Shown: one piece after another, positions 54,334-62,201 of the stretch
How the letters are laid out: each line of letters begins with the position of its first letter
Position numbering within the stretch: position 1 is the first letter of the stretch
Assembly (NCBI GenBank): GCA_020073605.1
Contig: JAIQEW010000006.1
Span: forward strand, 78,155 to 142,154
Source: Terriglobia bacterium
GTDB lineage: Bacteria > Acidobacteriota > Terriglobia > Acidiferrales > UBA7541
DNA length: 64,000 nucleotides
Reading direction: 5' to 3'
Translations under genes and position numbers: made by a program
The notes under the pieces: model-generated
What the model was told of the DNA's origin: nothing
Databases searched by the model: none
What the model saw: only the letters and a program-made list of their open reading frames with translations

Positions 54334-54385
54334 TGCAGCCCGTGCAGCCCGTGCAGCCCGTGCAGCCCGTGCAGCCCGTGCAGCC
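54334..54385 (+). repeat. 9-bp tandem repeat, five full units
   Basis: TGCAGCCCG is repeated five times without change (54334-54378) and followed by a partial sixth unit TGCAGCC (54379-54385). A variable-number tandem repeat in a non-coding spacer; copy number may differ between strains. Confidence 0.9.
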
Positions 54386-54480
54386 GCGGCCGCTCCTGCA
54401 CCAATCCGTCACGACTCTGCCGTTGTCAGTGCCCCTAACTGCTTCCAATCGAGGGTTTTGCCTCTCCACACTCCTGCGCG

Positions 54481-54494
54481 GTGACCTGTGTCAC
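54481..54494. promoter_or_regulatory. CRP/FNR-like operator, copy 4
   Basis: GTGACCTGTGTCAC repeats the core found three times at 7-8.5 kb. It lies 143 bases ahead of ligA; a further half-site TTGTGAC follows at 54501-54507. TCTAAT at 54541-54546, preceded by TG, could be an extended -10. Confidence 0.6.
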
Positions 54495-54636
54495 GCCAAT
54501 TTGTGACATTCCTCACCGCAGGTAAATCCTTGCCGGTGTATCTAATGAAATGAATTGACGGCCACCTTTGGGTGAAGCCTTCGCCAGGGTGCGCTGCCAG
54601 GATGCACGTAATTTCGGCGACAAGAGGAGTTCGAGC

Positions 54637-54993
54637 ATGACTCTGGTAACGCACCACGATCTGCCGATTCCGGGAACGTACATGTTCGATGGGCACGCCG
54701 CCATGAAGGGCTATGCCCTCAACAAGATGTGTTTCTCGTTCAACAAGGCCGAGAACCGCGAAGAGTTCCTGAAGGACGAAGACGCCTACTGCACCAAGTT
54801 CGGCCTCAACGACGAGCAGCGCAAGGCCATCAAGGAGCGCAACGTCCTGGCCATGATCCATGCGGGCGGGTGCATCTACTACCTCGCGAAGTTTGCCGGA
54901 ATCTTCCACCTCACCGTGCAGGACGTGGGCGCGCAGCAAACCGGAATGACCGTCGAGGAATTCAAGAAGAAGCTCAAAGCTCAAGGAGAGTGA
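54637..54993 (+). CDS. ligA: Protocatechuate 4,5-dioxygenase alpha subunit-like (LigA)
   Basis: The 118-residue product is the small helical LigA subunit: PIPGTYMFDGHAAMKGYALNK, FLKDEDAYCTKFGLNDEQRK and HAGGCIYYLAKFAGIFH. LigA caps the active site of the catalytic LigB. The ATG has GAGGAG 8 bases ahead; an ATG at 54568 would add 23 unconserved residues. It precedes ligB by 2 bases. Ring-cleavage substrate may be protocatechuate or gallate, the products that a LigM-type enzyme would make. Confidence 0.88.
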   Translation: MTLVTHHDLPIPGTYMFDGHAAMKGYALNKMCFSFNKAENREEFLKDEDAYCTKFGLNDEQRKAIKERNVLAMIHAGGCIYYLAKFAGIFHLTVQDVGAQQTGMTVEEFKKKLKAQGE

Positions 54994-54995
54994 CC

Positions 54996-55844
54996 ATGGC
55001 TCGTGTCGTCGGCGGACTCACCACGTCCCACATCCCGGCAATCGGCAACGCGGTTCCCAGGGAAAAAGAGCTGGTCAACGATCCCTATTGGAAGCCGTTT
55101 TTCGCCGCGTATCCGCCGGCCCGAGCGTGGCTGCAAAAGGCCAAGCCCGATGTGGCCATCGTCATCTACAACGACCACGGCCTGAATTTCTTTCTCGACA
55201 AGATGCCCACTTTCGCCATCGGCGCGGCTGCGGAGTACAGGAACGCCGACGAGGGCTGGGGAATTCCGACCACTCCGCCGTTCCAGGGCGACCAGGAACT
55301 TTCCTGGCACATCATCGAGTCTCTGGTTCACGACGAGTTCGACGTCACCACCTGTCAGGAAATGTTGGTCGATCACGGCTTCACGGTGCCCATGTCTCTG
55401 TTCTGGCCGGGCAATTCCTACGGCGGCGTGAAGACGATTCCTGTATGCATCAACACCGTGCAGCATCCGCTGCCCTCACCCCTCCGCTGTTTCAAGCTCG
55501 GGCAGGCGATTGGCCGCGCGGTCGAGTCCTATCCGAAAGATTTGAAGGTTGTGGTGCTGGGTACGGGCGGCATGTCTCACCAGCTCGATGGCGAGCGCGC
55601 CGGCTTCATCAATAAGAAGTTCGACCTGCTCTGCCTGGATAAGCTCGTGAACGAGCCCGAGGTCCTGACGCGCTACTCGATTCACGAGCTGGTGCGTGAG
55701 GCAGGAGCGCAGGGCGCGGAGTTCATTCTCTGGCTCGCGATGCGCGGCGCGCTCTCCGGCAAAGTGACCAAGGTCCACAGCAGCTACCACGTTGCCGTCT
55801 CCAACACCGCAACAGGGCTGTTGGTTCTGGACAATGCGGCTTGA
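54996..55844 (+). CDS. ligB: Protocatechuate 4,5-dioxygenase beta subunit-like (LigB)
   Basis: The 282-residue catalytic subunit shows the class III extradiol dioxygenase pattern: GLTTSHIPAIGNA (Fe-ligand His), VAIVIYNDHGLNFFLD (second His), SWHIIESLVHDEFDV, LVDHGFTVPMSLFWP and VLGTGGMSHQLDGERAG. It opens the aromatic ring between carbons 4 and 5 in the cytosol. AAGGAGAG lies in the end of ligA. Downstream ring-fission enzymes (LigC, LigI, LigJ) are not next to it. Confidence 0.92.
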   Translation: MARVVGGLTTSHIPAIGNAVPREKELVNDPYWKPFFAAYPPARAWLQKAKPDVAIVIYNDHGLNFFLDKMPTFAIGAAAEYRNADEGWGIPTTPPFQGDQELSWHIIESLVHDEFDVTTCQEMLVDHGFTVPMSLFWPGNSYGGVKTIPVCINTVQHPLPSPLRCFKLGQAIGRAVESYPKDLKVVVLGTGGMSHQLDGERAGFINKKFDLLCLDKLVNEPEVLTRYSIHELVREAGAQGAEFILWLAMRGALSGKVTKVHSSYHVAVSNTATGLLVLDNAA

Positions 55845-56111
55845 TCGCGGTTTTGCTCGAACCACCGCGAGGCGCTAACCGCCCGGCAGACCCCGCCGGT
55901 CGCGTTTGGCGCCTCGTTCGTGTGCATTGAGGTGTCTATCTTTCGCTTACTGAGAGGCGAAATCTGATCCGTCCGCCCCACCTCCGAATGAACGACCCCT
56001 TGCAACTCCGCATCACGGTGCTAACCTGACCGGGGCGCCGATGGTCGAGGTTTTCTCTGCGTCCTCTGCGCCTCAGCGGTGGATGGTTCTTTTTCTCTTA
56101 GGATTCTCCCG
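55845..56111. other. Intergenic region, ligB / ETF-QO gene
   Basis: 267 bases. GAGGCGC and GCGCCTC form distant arms soon after ligB. Just before the next gene three near-copies of a 9-mer follow one another (CTCTGCGTC, CTCTGCGCC, TCAGCGGTG; 56055-56081). No gene seen. Confidence 0.5.
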
Positions 56112-57779
56112 ATGACAATTGAACGCGAAAAACTCGAAGCGGACGTCCTGATCATCGGCGCGGGCCCGGCGGGGCTTTCCTGTGCGCTGCACCTCGCGAA
56201 CCTGATCGAGCAGCACACCGCCGCGAAGAAATCCCCCGCGCTTTCAGCCGAAAACATCTACGTCCTCGAAAAGGCCCGCGAGATCGGCGCGCATCAGCTC
56301 TCGGGAGCGATCATGGACCCGCGCGCGCTTCGCGAGCTTGTTCCGGATTTCGAGAAAACCGCGCCGCTCGATACGCCCGTTACAGGTGATGCCGCCTACT
56401 ACTTCACCGAAGGAGGCTCGTTCAAGCTTCCCATCACGCCTCCGCCGCTTGCGAACCACGGCAACTACATCGTCTCGCTCAATAAGCTGGTCAAATGGCT
56501 CGGCGGCCTCGTCGAGAAAAAAGGCATCAACGTTTTCACGCAGTTCGCGGGCAGGGAACTGCTCTACGAAAAAAACGGCATCGCGGGCGTCCTCACCGAA
56601 GACAAGGGCGTGGACAAGAACGGCAAGCCGAAGGACAACTTCACGCCGGGCTACGAGCTGCGCGCGAAAGTCACGGTCCTCGCCGAAGGCTCGCGCGGCT
56701 CGCTCACCAAAGATCTCGTCACGCGCCTCAAGCTCGACGGCCTCAATCCGCAGGTGTACGGCATCGGGATCAAGGAATTATGGGAGGTCCAACCCGGACG
56801 CATCGATACCGGCTACGTGGCGCACACGCTCGGCTGGCCGCTCACCTCCGATCTCTACGGCGGCGGCTGGATTTACGGCATGCGCGACAATCGCGTCTCG
56901 CTCGGAATGGTCGTGAGCCTGGAATACCACGATCCGCTTTTCGATCCCCACGAAGCGTTTCAGAAGTTTAAAACTCACCCGTTCGTAAAGAGGATCCTGG
57001 CCGATGGAAAAATCGTCCGCTACGGCGCGAAGACGCTCCCTTACGGCGGCTGGTACTCCATGCCGCGCAACTACTTCGATGGCGGGCTGATCGCCGGCGA
57101 TTCCGCGAGCCTGCTGAATTCGCAGCGCCTCAAGGGCATCCACACCGCGATCAAGAGCGGCATGCTCGCAGCCGAGACGATTTACGAAGCGCTCTGCGCG
57201 GACGACACTTCCGCCGGAAAACTCTCCGCCTATCAAAAGAAGATCGAGCAGAGCTGGCTCAAGCAGGAATTGTGGGCTGTCCGGAATTTCCATCAGGCGT
57301 TTCACGGCGGACTGTGGAAGGGGCTGGTTCACGCGGGCTTTCAATTCGTCTCAGGCGGTCGCGGCCTGATCGATCCGATGCGCTCCGAAGCGGGCTACAA
57401 GGAATACGCGAACCTCCATCGCGATCGCACGCTCGTTAATCAATCGGCGCGATTCAAGGGCGATGGCAAGCTCACGTTCGATCGCCTCACCGACGTCTAT
57501 CACTCCGGCACGCGCCACGACGAGGATCAGCCGTGCCACCTCGTCGTCCTCGAGCCGAATATCTGCGGGGATCGTTGCGTCCGCGAATTCGGGAATCCGT
57601 GCCAGTATTTCTGTCCCGCGGCGGTCTATGAAATGGTCACGGAAAAAGGCGCGCCGAAACTGAAGATCAACGCGGCGAACTGCGTCCACTGCAAGACCTG
57701 CGACGTCGCCGATCCCTACCAGATCATCCAGTGGGTTCCACCCGAAGGCGGCGGCGGTCCCAATTACGAAGGAATGTGA
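56112..57779 (+). CDS. Electron-transfer flavoprotein:quinone oxidoreductase
   Basis: The 555-residue product has the FAD motif (ADVLIIGAGPAGLSCALHLAN), GAHQLSGAIMDPRALREL, and LPYGGWYSMPRNYFDGGLIAGD, and ends in the ferredoxin-like cluster domain with Cys in NICGDRCVREFGNPCQYFCP and ANCVHCKTCDVADP. It takes electrons from ETF, reduced by acyl-CoA dehydrogenases, into the quinone pool at the inner membrane. It thereby serves the acyl-CoA dehydrogenase at 22 kb, but no etfAB is in the window. The ATG at 56112 is chosen over one at 56079 because the FAD motif follows it. Confidence 0.96.
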   Translation: MTIEREKLEADVLIIGAGPAGLSCALHLANLIEQHTAAKKSPALSAENIYVLEKAREIGAHQLSGAIMDPRALRELVPDFEKTAPLDTPVTGDAAYYFTEGGSFKLPITPPPLANHGNYIVSLNKLVKWLGGLVEKKGINVFTQFAGRELLYEKNGIAGVLTEDKGVDKNGKPKDNFTPGYELRAKVTVLAEGSRGSLTKDLVTRLKLDGLNPQVYGIGIKELWEVQPGRIDTGYVAHTLGWPLTSDLYGGGWIYGMRDNRVSLGMVVSLEYHDPLFDPHEAFQKFKTHPFVKRILADGKIVRYGAKTLPYGGWYSMPRNYFDGGLIAGDSASLLNSQRLKGIHTAIKSGMLAAETIYEALCADDTSAGKLSAYQKKIEQSWLKQELWAVRNFHQAFHGGLWKGLVHAGFQFVSGGRGLIDPMRSEAGYKEYANLHRDRTLVNQSARFKGDGKLTFDRLTDVYHSGTRHDEDQPCHLVVLEPNICGDRCVREFGNPCQYFCPAAVYEMVTEKGAPKLKINAANCVHCKTCDVADPYQIIQWVPPEGGGGPNYEGM

Positions 57780-57910
57780 CGATCCGATAAGGATCGTCAC
57801 ACTGAGGATGGCGGTTTGGTGTGTTGCCATCCGAACGTGTGTCTCTTCGACCCGACGAGGGTCGTCACCCTGAGGAAGGCGTTTTGGCGTGTTGCCTTCC
57901 GAAGGATCTC
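57778..57910. repeat. Tandem pair of two-hairpin repeat units
   Basis: Two units follow the stop codon. In unit 1, GACGATCC (57778-57785) pairs with GGATCGTC (57791-57798), and GGATGGC (57806-57812) with GCCATCC (57826-57832). In unit 2, CGACCC (57848-57853) pairs with GGGTCG (57859-57864), and GGAAGGC (57874-57880) with GCCTTCC (57894-57900). Loops match in length (5 and 13 bases). Differences between units are compensatory in both stems, so structure is conserved. Confidence 0.8.
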
Positions 57911-58095
57911 TCTTCGAGTTGCCTCGAGCGCAGCGAAGGGAGGGGCAAGCGGAGCCGAGGGCTCTCTCTACCCACTTCTCGCGCCGCTTGGTAGCGGTTC
58001 AGTTTGCGTGATGGTAATCGAACACTTGTCCAGTAATCCGACTATGCGTCCATTGAAGGAGCCTGAAAGGGCGGGCGGCCCTGCACACCCTGCGG
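57911..58095. other. Intergenic stretch, nothing clear
   Basis: 185 bases after the tandem repeats and before the end of the leftward secreted-protein gene. No gene or terminator stands out. Together with the repeats, the gap between genes is 316 bases. Confidence 0.5.
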
Positions 58096-58770
58096 TCAGT
58101 ACGATTCAATCTTTGCGATGTCTATACGGGAGGCTCCCGAACTCGAAAAACGAGCGTCCACAAAGGAACTCACATCGAAGTACTGGTTTTCTGAGACATC
58201 CCAATTGTTCGCGGTCTTGAAACCCTTAATTTCATCTGCCGTCATTTTCTGGCGGCAGGTCAGTTCATAGTGGACAACTGCGTGCTTGGTCGTAGGGTGC
58301 GTGCCCACGATGGTACTCAACTGTTTTACGGCGAGTCCGAGCCTGATACCGCTGGGGGTTGAAAGACTCCGGGAAACCAGTTTTGAAGGGCTGCACGCCG
58401 ATACGCTTGGGAATTTAGCCTCGCGGGACCATATTGCGAATTCGGTTACATCTACGAACCCACCCATCCCGCTCGCACCAAAAGTGAGGACGGTGCCATC
58501 CGCTGGAGACACGTAGCAGATTGTATTGGGGGCCGACGCGCTTCCATGGCGTGGCAGGATGTTGGTCGGTCCAAGCCTCGCTTCGACATCTTTTAACGAC
58601 GCAGTGCCGATTGTCAGGCCAAGAATTGTGGTGTCCTCTTTCGTCAGTTGCAGTTTGCCCGCGCCCTGCTTACTACATTCTGGTCCATCGTCGGAAGGTG
58701 CTTGAGCGGGCGAGGCTGAGGAAGTCATGACAAGCAGCATTAGGAGTAGCGCTTTAGGGGTAGCTGCCAT
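58096..58770 (-). CDS. Secreted protein, unknown
   Basis: The 224-residue product has a signal peptide (ALLLMLLVMTSSASPAQA) and a mature domain with DTTILGLTIGTASLKDVEARLG, a start seen in several small periplasmic proteins with a LigB/SmpA-like alpha-beta fold, four Cys residues and no catalytic motif that I can read. Codon use is less GC-rich than that of its neighbours, which could mean recent transfer. It stands alone. Confidence 0.7.
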   Translation of the reverse strand: MAATPKALLLMLLVMTSSASPAQAPSDDGPECSKQGAGKLQLTKEDTTILGLTIGTASLKDVEARLGPTNILPRHGSASAPNTICYVSPADGTVLTFGASGMGGFVDVTEFAIWSREAKFPSVSACSPSKLVSRSLSTPSGIRLGLAVKQLSTIVGTHPTTKHAVVHYELTCRQKMTADEIKGFKTANNWDVSENQYFDVSSFVDARFSSSGASRIDIAKIESY

Positions 58771-58926
58771 ACACAGCAGGTTAGCTCAGAAGTTAAGTAA
58801 CAAAAACCGGCCTTGGACAACGACGTACCCTATCCAATACTGAATAGGTTTTGATAAACGCGCCAACCGCACAAGTGCCGCTGGCCGCGGTTCGGTTCCT
58901 CAAACTGACCCACTACCCGCCGCCAA

Positions 58927-60078
58927 CTAATTCTGCGCCTCGCCTCCGCCAAACGCCCTCTTCAGCGACGCCCAGAATCCGCCTTTCTTCTTCGCGGGCT
59001 TCGCTGCAGGCTGATCCGGCGCAGCCGCTTGCGTTTTCGGCGATGAAACATTCTCTCCCAGCGCGTGCCGCATCTCCTGAGCGAAACCCGGCGCCGCCAC
59101 GTGGCCCGAGAACTCCCACTCCGGCGCGATCCTGGCTTCGCGGACCAACAGCAGTATGTCCGGCCCGCGATCCGGCGGCCGCGCAGGCGACCCGGCCACG
59201 AACGTGAGCGCATTGAAAACGGTGGTCTGCACCACAGCCGATACCGGCGGGTCGCCGGGGCTCACATCCTTGGCGGATGGGACTCTCGGATGCGCTTCGT
59301 TCGCATGTGCGGGTATGACGAATTCCATGCTCGCCTCTGGCGCAGCGTCCGTCGCAGGTGAGTCGGGCTTCGCGTCCGGCGCCGTTCGCGGCAGAGCCGC
59401 GACCGCAAATTCCGGCGCCGGTGCCGGAGGCGCGGGTGCGGCGGGTACTACGTGCGGCGTCGTATCCGGGCACGCGCAACCTCCAGGACTTCCCGCCACG
59501 GGCAGCAGTCGCCCCGCGTTCAAGAAAAATTCCCCCGCTTGCGGCACGATCAACTTTTCGCCCGTGAACTGATGTTCGAGCTGAATTGCCCCGCTCGCGG
59601 CGACGACGCACAGCGAATCGTCCAGATTCAGTCCGACGGTGACGTCGCGCGAGCCGCCGTTGATATCGATTGGCGTGCCGATGATCGTGGGCGTGAAAAT
59701 CCGCAGGGAAGTCTTCGCGGGCAATTGCACGCGCACGCGCCCGAAATTCAGCGCCAGCGTCACGGCATCGCCGGACAAAAGGACCGTGAACTTCGCCGGT
59801 CCGCAGATGTCCACTTCGCCGCCGGCGAAGAGCGTCATCCGCGCCTGCCCCGAGTGAACGGTCACGATGCTGCCGTTCGCCACATAAATGCTCGGCGCGG
59901 TCGCCGCCGCGCCGCCGCGCGCCGGCGTTCCGCTTTCGACGGAAACATCCTTGCCCTCGATGCGCCCCGCCGCCCCCGGAGGCGCGTCCTGCGCGCGGGC
60001 AAGAATGGGGCAGCCCAGAAGCATTCCCAGCAGGAGAATTTCGGACGCGCCGCGCGTGAAATGGAATCGAGCGCACAT
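58927..60078 (-). CDS. FecR-like secreted protein
   Basis: The 383-residue product has an N-terminal signal segment (ILLLGMLLGCPILARAQ), then a FecR-like beta region (SIYVANGSIVTVHSGQARM, GEVDICGPAKFTVLLSGDAV, LNFGRVRVQLPAKTSLRIFT) and a Pro/Ala-rich linker with a Lys/Gly-rich end (KKKGGFWASLKRAFGGG). FecR domains sense or signal in the periplasm; in such stand-alone secreted forms the role is unknown. A 412-residue open frame in another register over the same DNA has no homology and is rejected. Confidence 0.75.
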   Translation of the reverse strand: MCARFHFTRGASEILLLGMLLGCPILARAQDAPPGAAGRIEGKDVSVESGTPARGGAAATAPSIYVANGSIVTVHSGQARMTLFAGGEVDICGPAKFTVLLSGDAVTLALNFGRVRVQLPAKTSLRIFTPTIIGTPIDINGGSRDVTVGLNLDDSLCVVAASGAIQLEHQFTGEKLIVPQAGEFFLNAGRLLPVAGSPGGCACPDTTPHVVPAAPAPPAPAPEFAVAALPRTAPDAKPDSPATDAAPEASMEFVIPAHANEAHPRVPSAKDVSPGDPPVSAVVQTTVFNALTFVAGSPARPPDRGPDILLLVREARIAPEWEFSGHVAAPGFAQEMRHALGENVSSPKTQAAAPDQPAAKPAKKKGGFWASLKRAFGGGEAQN

Positions 60079-60102
60079 CGAGAGCGCCTATACTATACAG
60101 CA

Positions 60103-60942
60103 GTGGACAACGCGTCAAAATCCGCAGCGCCCGAGGCCCGCGCCGGGGCAAACGCCGAAAGCCGCATCCCGTTGCCGCATCTCTCGCGCTGGCGCAGGAT
60201 GCAGATTCCCATCATCGCGTGGGTGGTGTACTGGGTGATTCGCTTGATCGGCCCGACGCTGCGCACCGAAATGATCGGCGTGCACAATGCCGCCCAGATT
60301 CGCAATCAGGGCGAGCCTGCAATCGGCGCGTTCTGGCACCGCTGCATTTTTCCGGCGGTCTGGATTTGGCGCGGCCGCGGCATCGTCGTGCTCAATACGG
60401 TCAACTTTGATGGCCAGTGGACGCGCCGCGCCATCGAGCGCCTCGGCTTCGGCACGGCGCAGGGCAGCTCGTCACGGGGCGCGATCGAGGGCCTTTCGGC
60501 GATGGCGAAGCATCTCGAAGGAGGCCGCCACGTCGCGTTCACCATCGATGGCCCGCGCGGACCGCGCTACGTCGCCAAGCCCGGCCCGGTGATTCTCGCG
60601 CGCCGCACGGGAAGGCCGATCTCCGTTTTTCACATCGGCCTCAGCTCGGCGCACACGTTCAAGAAAGCCTGGGACCTTTTCCGGCTGCCGTATCCGTTCT
60701 CGCGCGCCGTGATGTTTGTGGCGCCGCCGATTCGCGTTCCGATGGACGCCGGCAGCGACATGCTGAAACAGAAACAAAACGAAATGCAGGTTGCGCTCGA
60801 GCGCGTCCGCGATCTCGCCGAATCTTGGTTCGATCTGACGGAATACGAGCGCGACCGCCTGCGCGACGAATGGCGTCAGAAAACTTCCGACAGCCCCTCG
60901 GCCGCACCCATTTCGCCCCAGGCGGAATCCGCCCGCCGCTAG
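60103..60942 (+). CDS. DUF374 lysophospholipid acyltransferase-like protein
   Basis: The product has the acyltransferase-like pattern QGEPAIGAFWHRCIFPAVW, SSSRGAIEGLSAMAKHLEGG, FTIDGPRGPRYVAKPGPVIL, typical of DUF374 proteins related to LpxL-type acyltransferases. It probably acylates a lipid in the inner membrane. The start is uncertain: the GTG at 60103 gives 279 residues, while an ATG at 60199 (MQIPIIAWVVYWVIRL) begins at the first hydrophobic helix. It is divergent from the FecR-like gene with only 24 bases between them. Confidence 0.82.
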   Translation: MDNASKSAAPEARAGANAESRIPLPHLSRWRRMQIPIIAWVVYWVIRLIGPTLRTEMIGVHNAAQIRNQGEPAIGAFWHRCIFPAVWIWRGRGIVVLNTVNFDGQWTRRAIERLGFGTAQGSSSRGAIEGLSAMAKHLEGGRHVAFTIDGPRGPRYVAKPGPVILARRTGRPISVFHIGLSSAHTFKKAWDLFRLPYPFSRAVMFVAPPIRVPMDAGSDMLKQKQNEMQVALERVRDLAESWFDLTEYERDRLRDEWRQKTSDSPSAAPISPQAESARR

Positions 60943-61036
60943 ACAGCCGGTCGCAGGAAGCCGGACGGCTGCTAGCTGCATCGGCCGCTTGCCTTGTCCC
61001 GCCCGCTGCCTTACGCTTCTCGACGGAGCACATCCC

Positions 61037-61498
61037 ATGAGCGAAATCCGCAGAATTCTCGATCAGATGGACCGCGCATTTCACGGCGAGGCCTGGCACG
61101 GCCCTTCCCTGATGAGCCTGCTGGAGGGCGTTTCGGCCGAAGATGCTTCCAAGCACACGATCCACGGCGTGCACTCGATCTGGGAGCTGGTGAATCACAT
61201 CGCCGCGTGGCATACGGTCGCGCAACACCGGCTCGCCGGAGAGACGGTGGACGTCCCGCAGGAGCGGGATTGGCCGCACGTATGGGAAGTGACCGAGACG
61301 GCATGGAAGCGCGCGCTCGATGACCTCGCGGAGAGCCGCGCCCGCTTGCGCAAGGCGGCCGAAGCATTGCGCGACAGCGATCTCGATCAGATACCCGCCG
61401 GCACCAGCGTTTCCCGCTATCAACTGCTCCACGGCGTGGTTCAGCACGATCTCTATCACGCGGGGCAAATCGCGATTCTGAAGAAGGCTCTCGGATGA
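61037..61498 (+). CDS. DinB/YfiT-family protein
   Basis: The 153-residue product has the DinB four-helix pattern with the metal-binding His residues in SIWELVNHIAAWHTVAQ and GVVQHDLYHAGQIAILKKAL. Members are metal-dependent thiol S-transferases or of unknown function, often stress-induced. The ATG at 61037 has GGAG 9 bases ahead. It follows the acyltransferase gene by 94 bases in the same direction. Confidence 0.9.
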   Translation: MSEIRRILDQMDRAFHGEAWHGPSLMSLLEGVSAEDASKHTIHGVHSIWELVNHIAAWHTVAQHRLAGETVDVPQERDWPHVWEVTETAWKRALDDLAESRARLRKAAEALRDSDLDQIPAGTSVSRYQLLHGVVQHDLYHAGQIAILKKALG

Positions 61499-61517
61499 AG
61501 ATATCCGCGAATCGCGT

Positions 61518-62117
61518 ATGACTTACCAATCAGACCCTATCGCCGCGACCATCTTTTGCATCGTGGTCGCGTGTTGGTTGGGCTTCGGCGTTATCGTAGC
61601 CATCGGAAAACGAGGAGCGGCCAGGGGCGCCGCAAAGCGCGACATAAAATCCACGCTGGGTCTGCTCTTGCAGATGGCCGCGTACGCGATCTGCTTTGGC
61701 CTTTTTCGCACGTACTTCTCGCCGTTCCTGCCGATGTCGAAGACGGCTGAAATCATTGTCGCGGCTTTCACGGTGCTGCTCGCTCTGGTCTCCACTTGGT
61801 TTTGCTATGCCGCAGTGCGCGCTCTCGGCAAGCAATGGGCGCTGGTGGCCCGCGTCATCGAGGGGCACGAGTTGGTCCAGCAGGGACCCTTCTCGATCGT
61901 GCGCAATCCGATCTATTTCGCCATGCTTGGAACGCTCATCGCCCTGGGCCTGGCCGTCAGCCGCTGGCAGGGGCTGGTTGCCGCCATCATCGTGTATCTC
62001 CTGGGCACATGGGTCCGCGTCCACACGGAGGAGAAACTGCTCCGCGAGGCTTTCGGCGCGAAATTCTATGACTACGCCCGCCGCGTCCCCGCCTTTTTCC
62101 CGCGCTTGCTCCGATAA
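61518..62117 (+). CDS. ICMT/PEMT-like membrane methyltransferase
   Basis: The 199-residue membrane protein has four to five hydrophobic segments and the conserved C-terminal part of isoprenylcysteine carboxyl methyltransferase-type enzymes: GHELVQQGPFSIVRNPIYFAML and RVHTEEKLLREAFGAKFYDYARRVPAFFP. It uses S-adenosylmethionine to methylate a membrane substrate, possibly a phospholipid or isoprenoid acid. It lies 19 bases after the DinB-like gene. Confidence 0.88.
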   Translation: MTYQSDPIAATIFCIVVACWLGFGVIVAIGKRGAARGAAKRDIKSTLGLLLQMAAYAICFGLFRTYFSPFLPMSKTAEIIVAAFTVLLALVSTWFCYAAVRALGKQWALVARVIEGHELVQQGPFSIVRNPIYFAMLGTLIALGLAVSRWQGLVAAIIVYLLGTWVRVHTEEKLLREAFGAKFYDYARRVPAFFPRLLR

Positions 62118-62201
62118 CATGTAACCGGCGCGAAAACTCGCGCGTCCCAACGGTATTGCTGATAGTATTCTTCGCGACTTTCGTAGGGGGGGACTCGATT
62201 C

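Larger units (their letters stand above)
54226..54636. other. Intergenic region before ligA with repeats and an operator
   Basis: 411 bases. It contains a 20-bp palindrome, a 9-bp tandem repeat and a GTGAC-N4-GTCAC operator (separate entries). Small open frames across the tandem repeat encode only QPV or LHG repeats and are not credible genes. Confidence 0.7.

Noticed and set aside
54334..54385. The tandem TGCAGCCCG array as a CRISPR or coding repeat
   Set aside because: Units are 9 bases with no spacers, so not CRISPR. Frames through it give only QPV or LHG repeats without a ribosome site.
58913..60151. Long open frame (412 residues) over the FecR-like gene
   Set aside because: It is a different register of the same strand, full of Arg, Gly and Ala with no domain. 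The shorter frame has a signal peptide and a FecR-like pattern.
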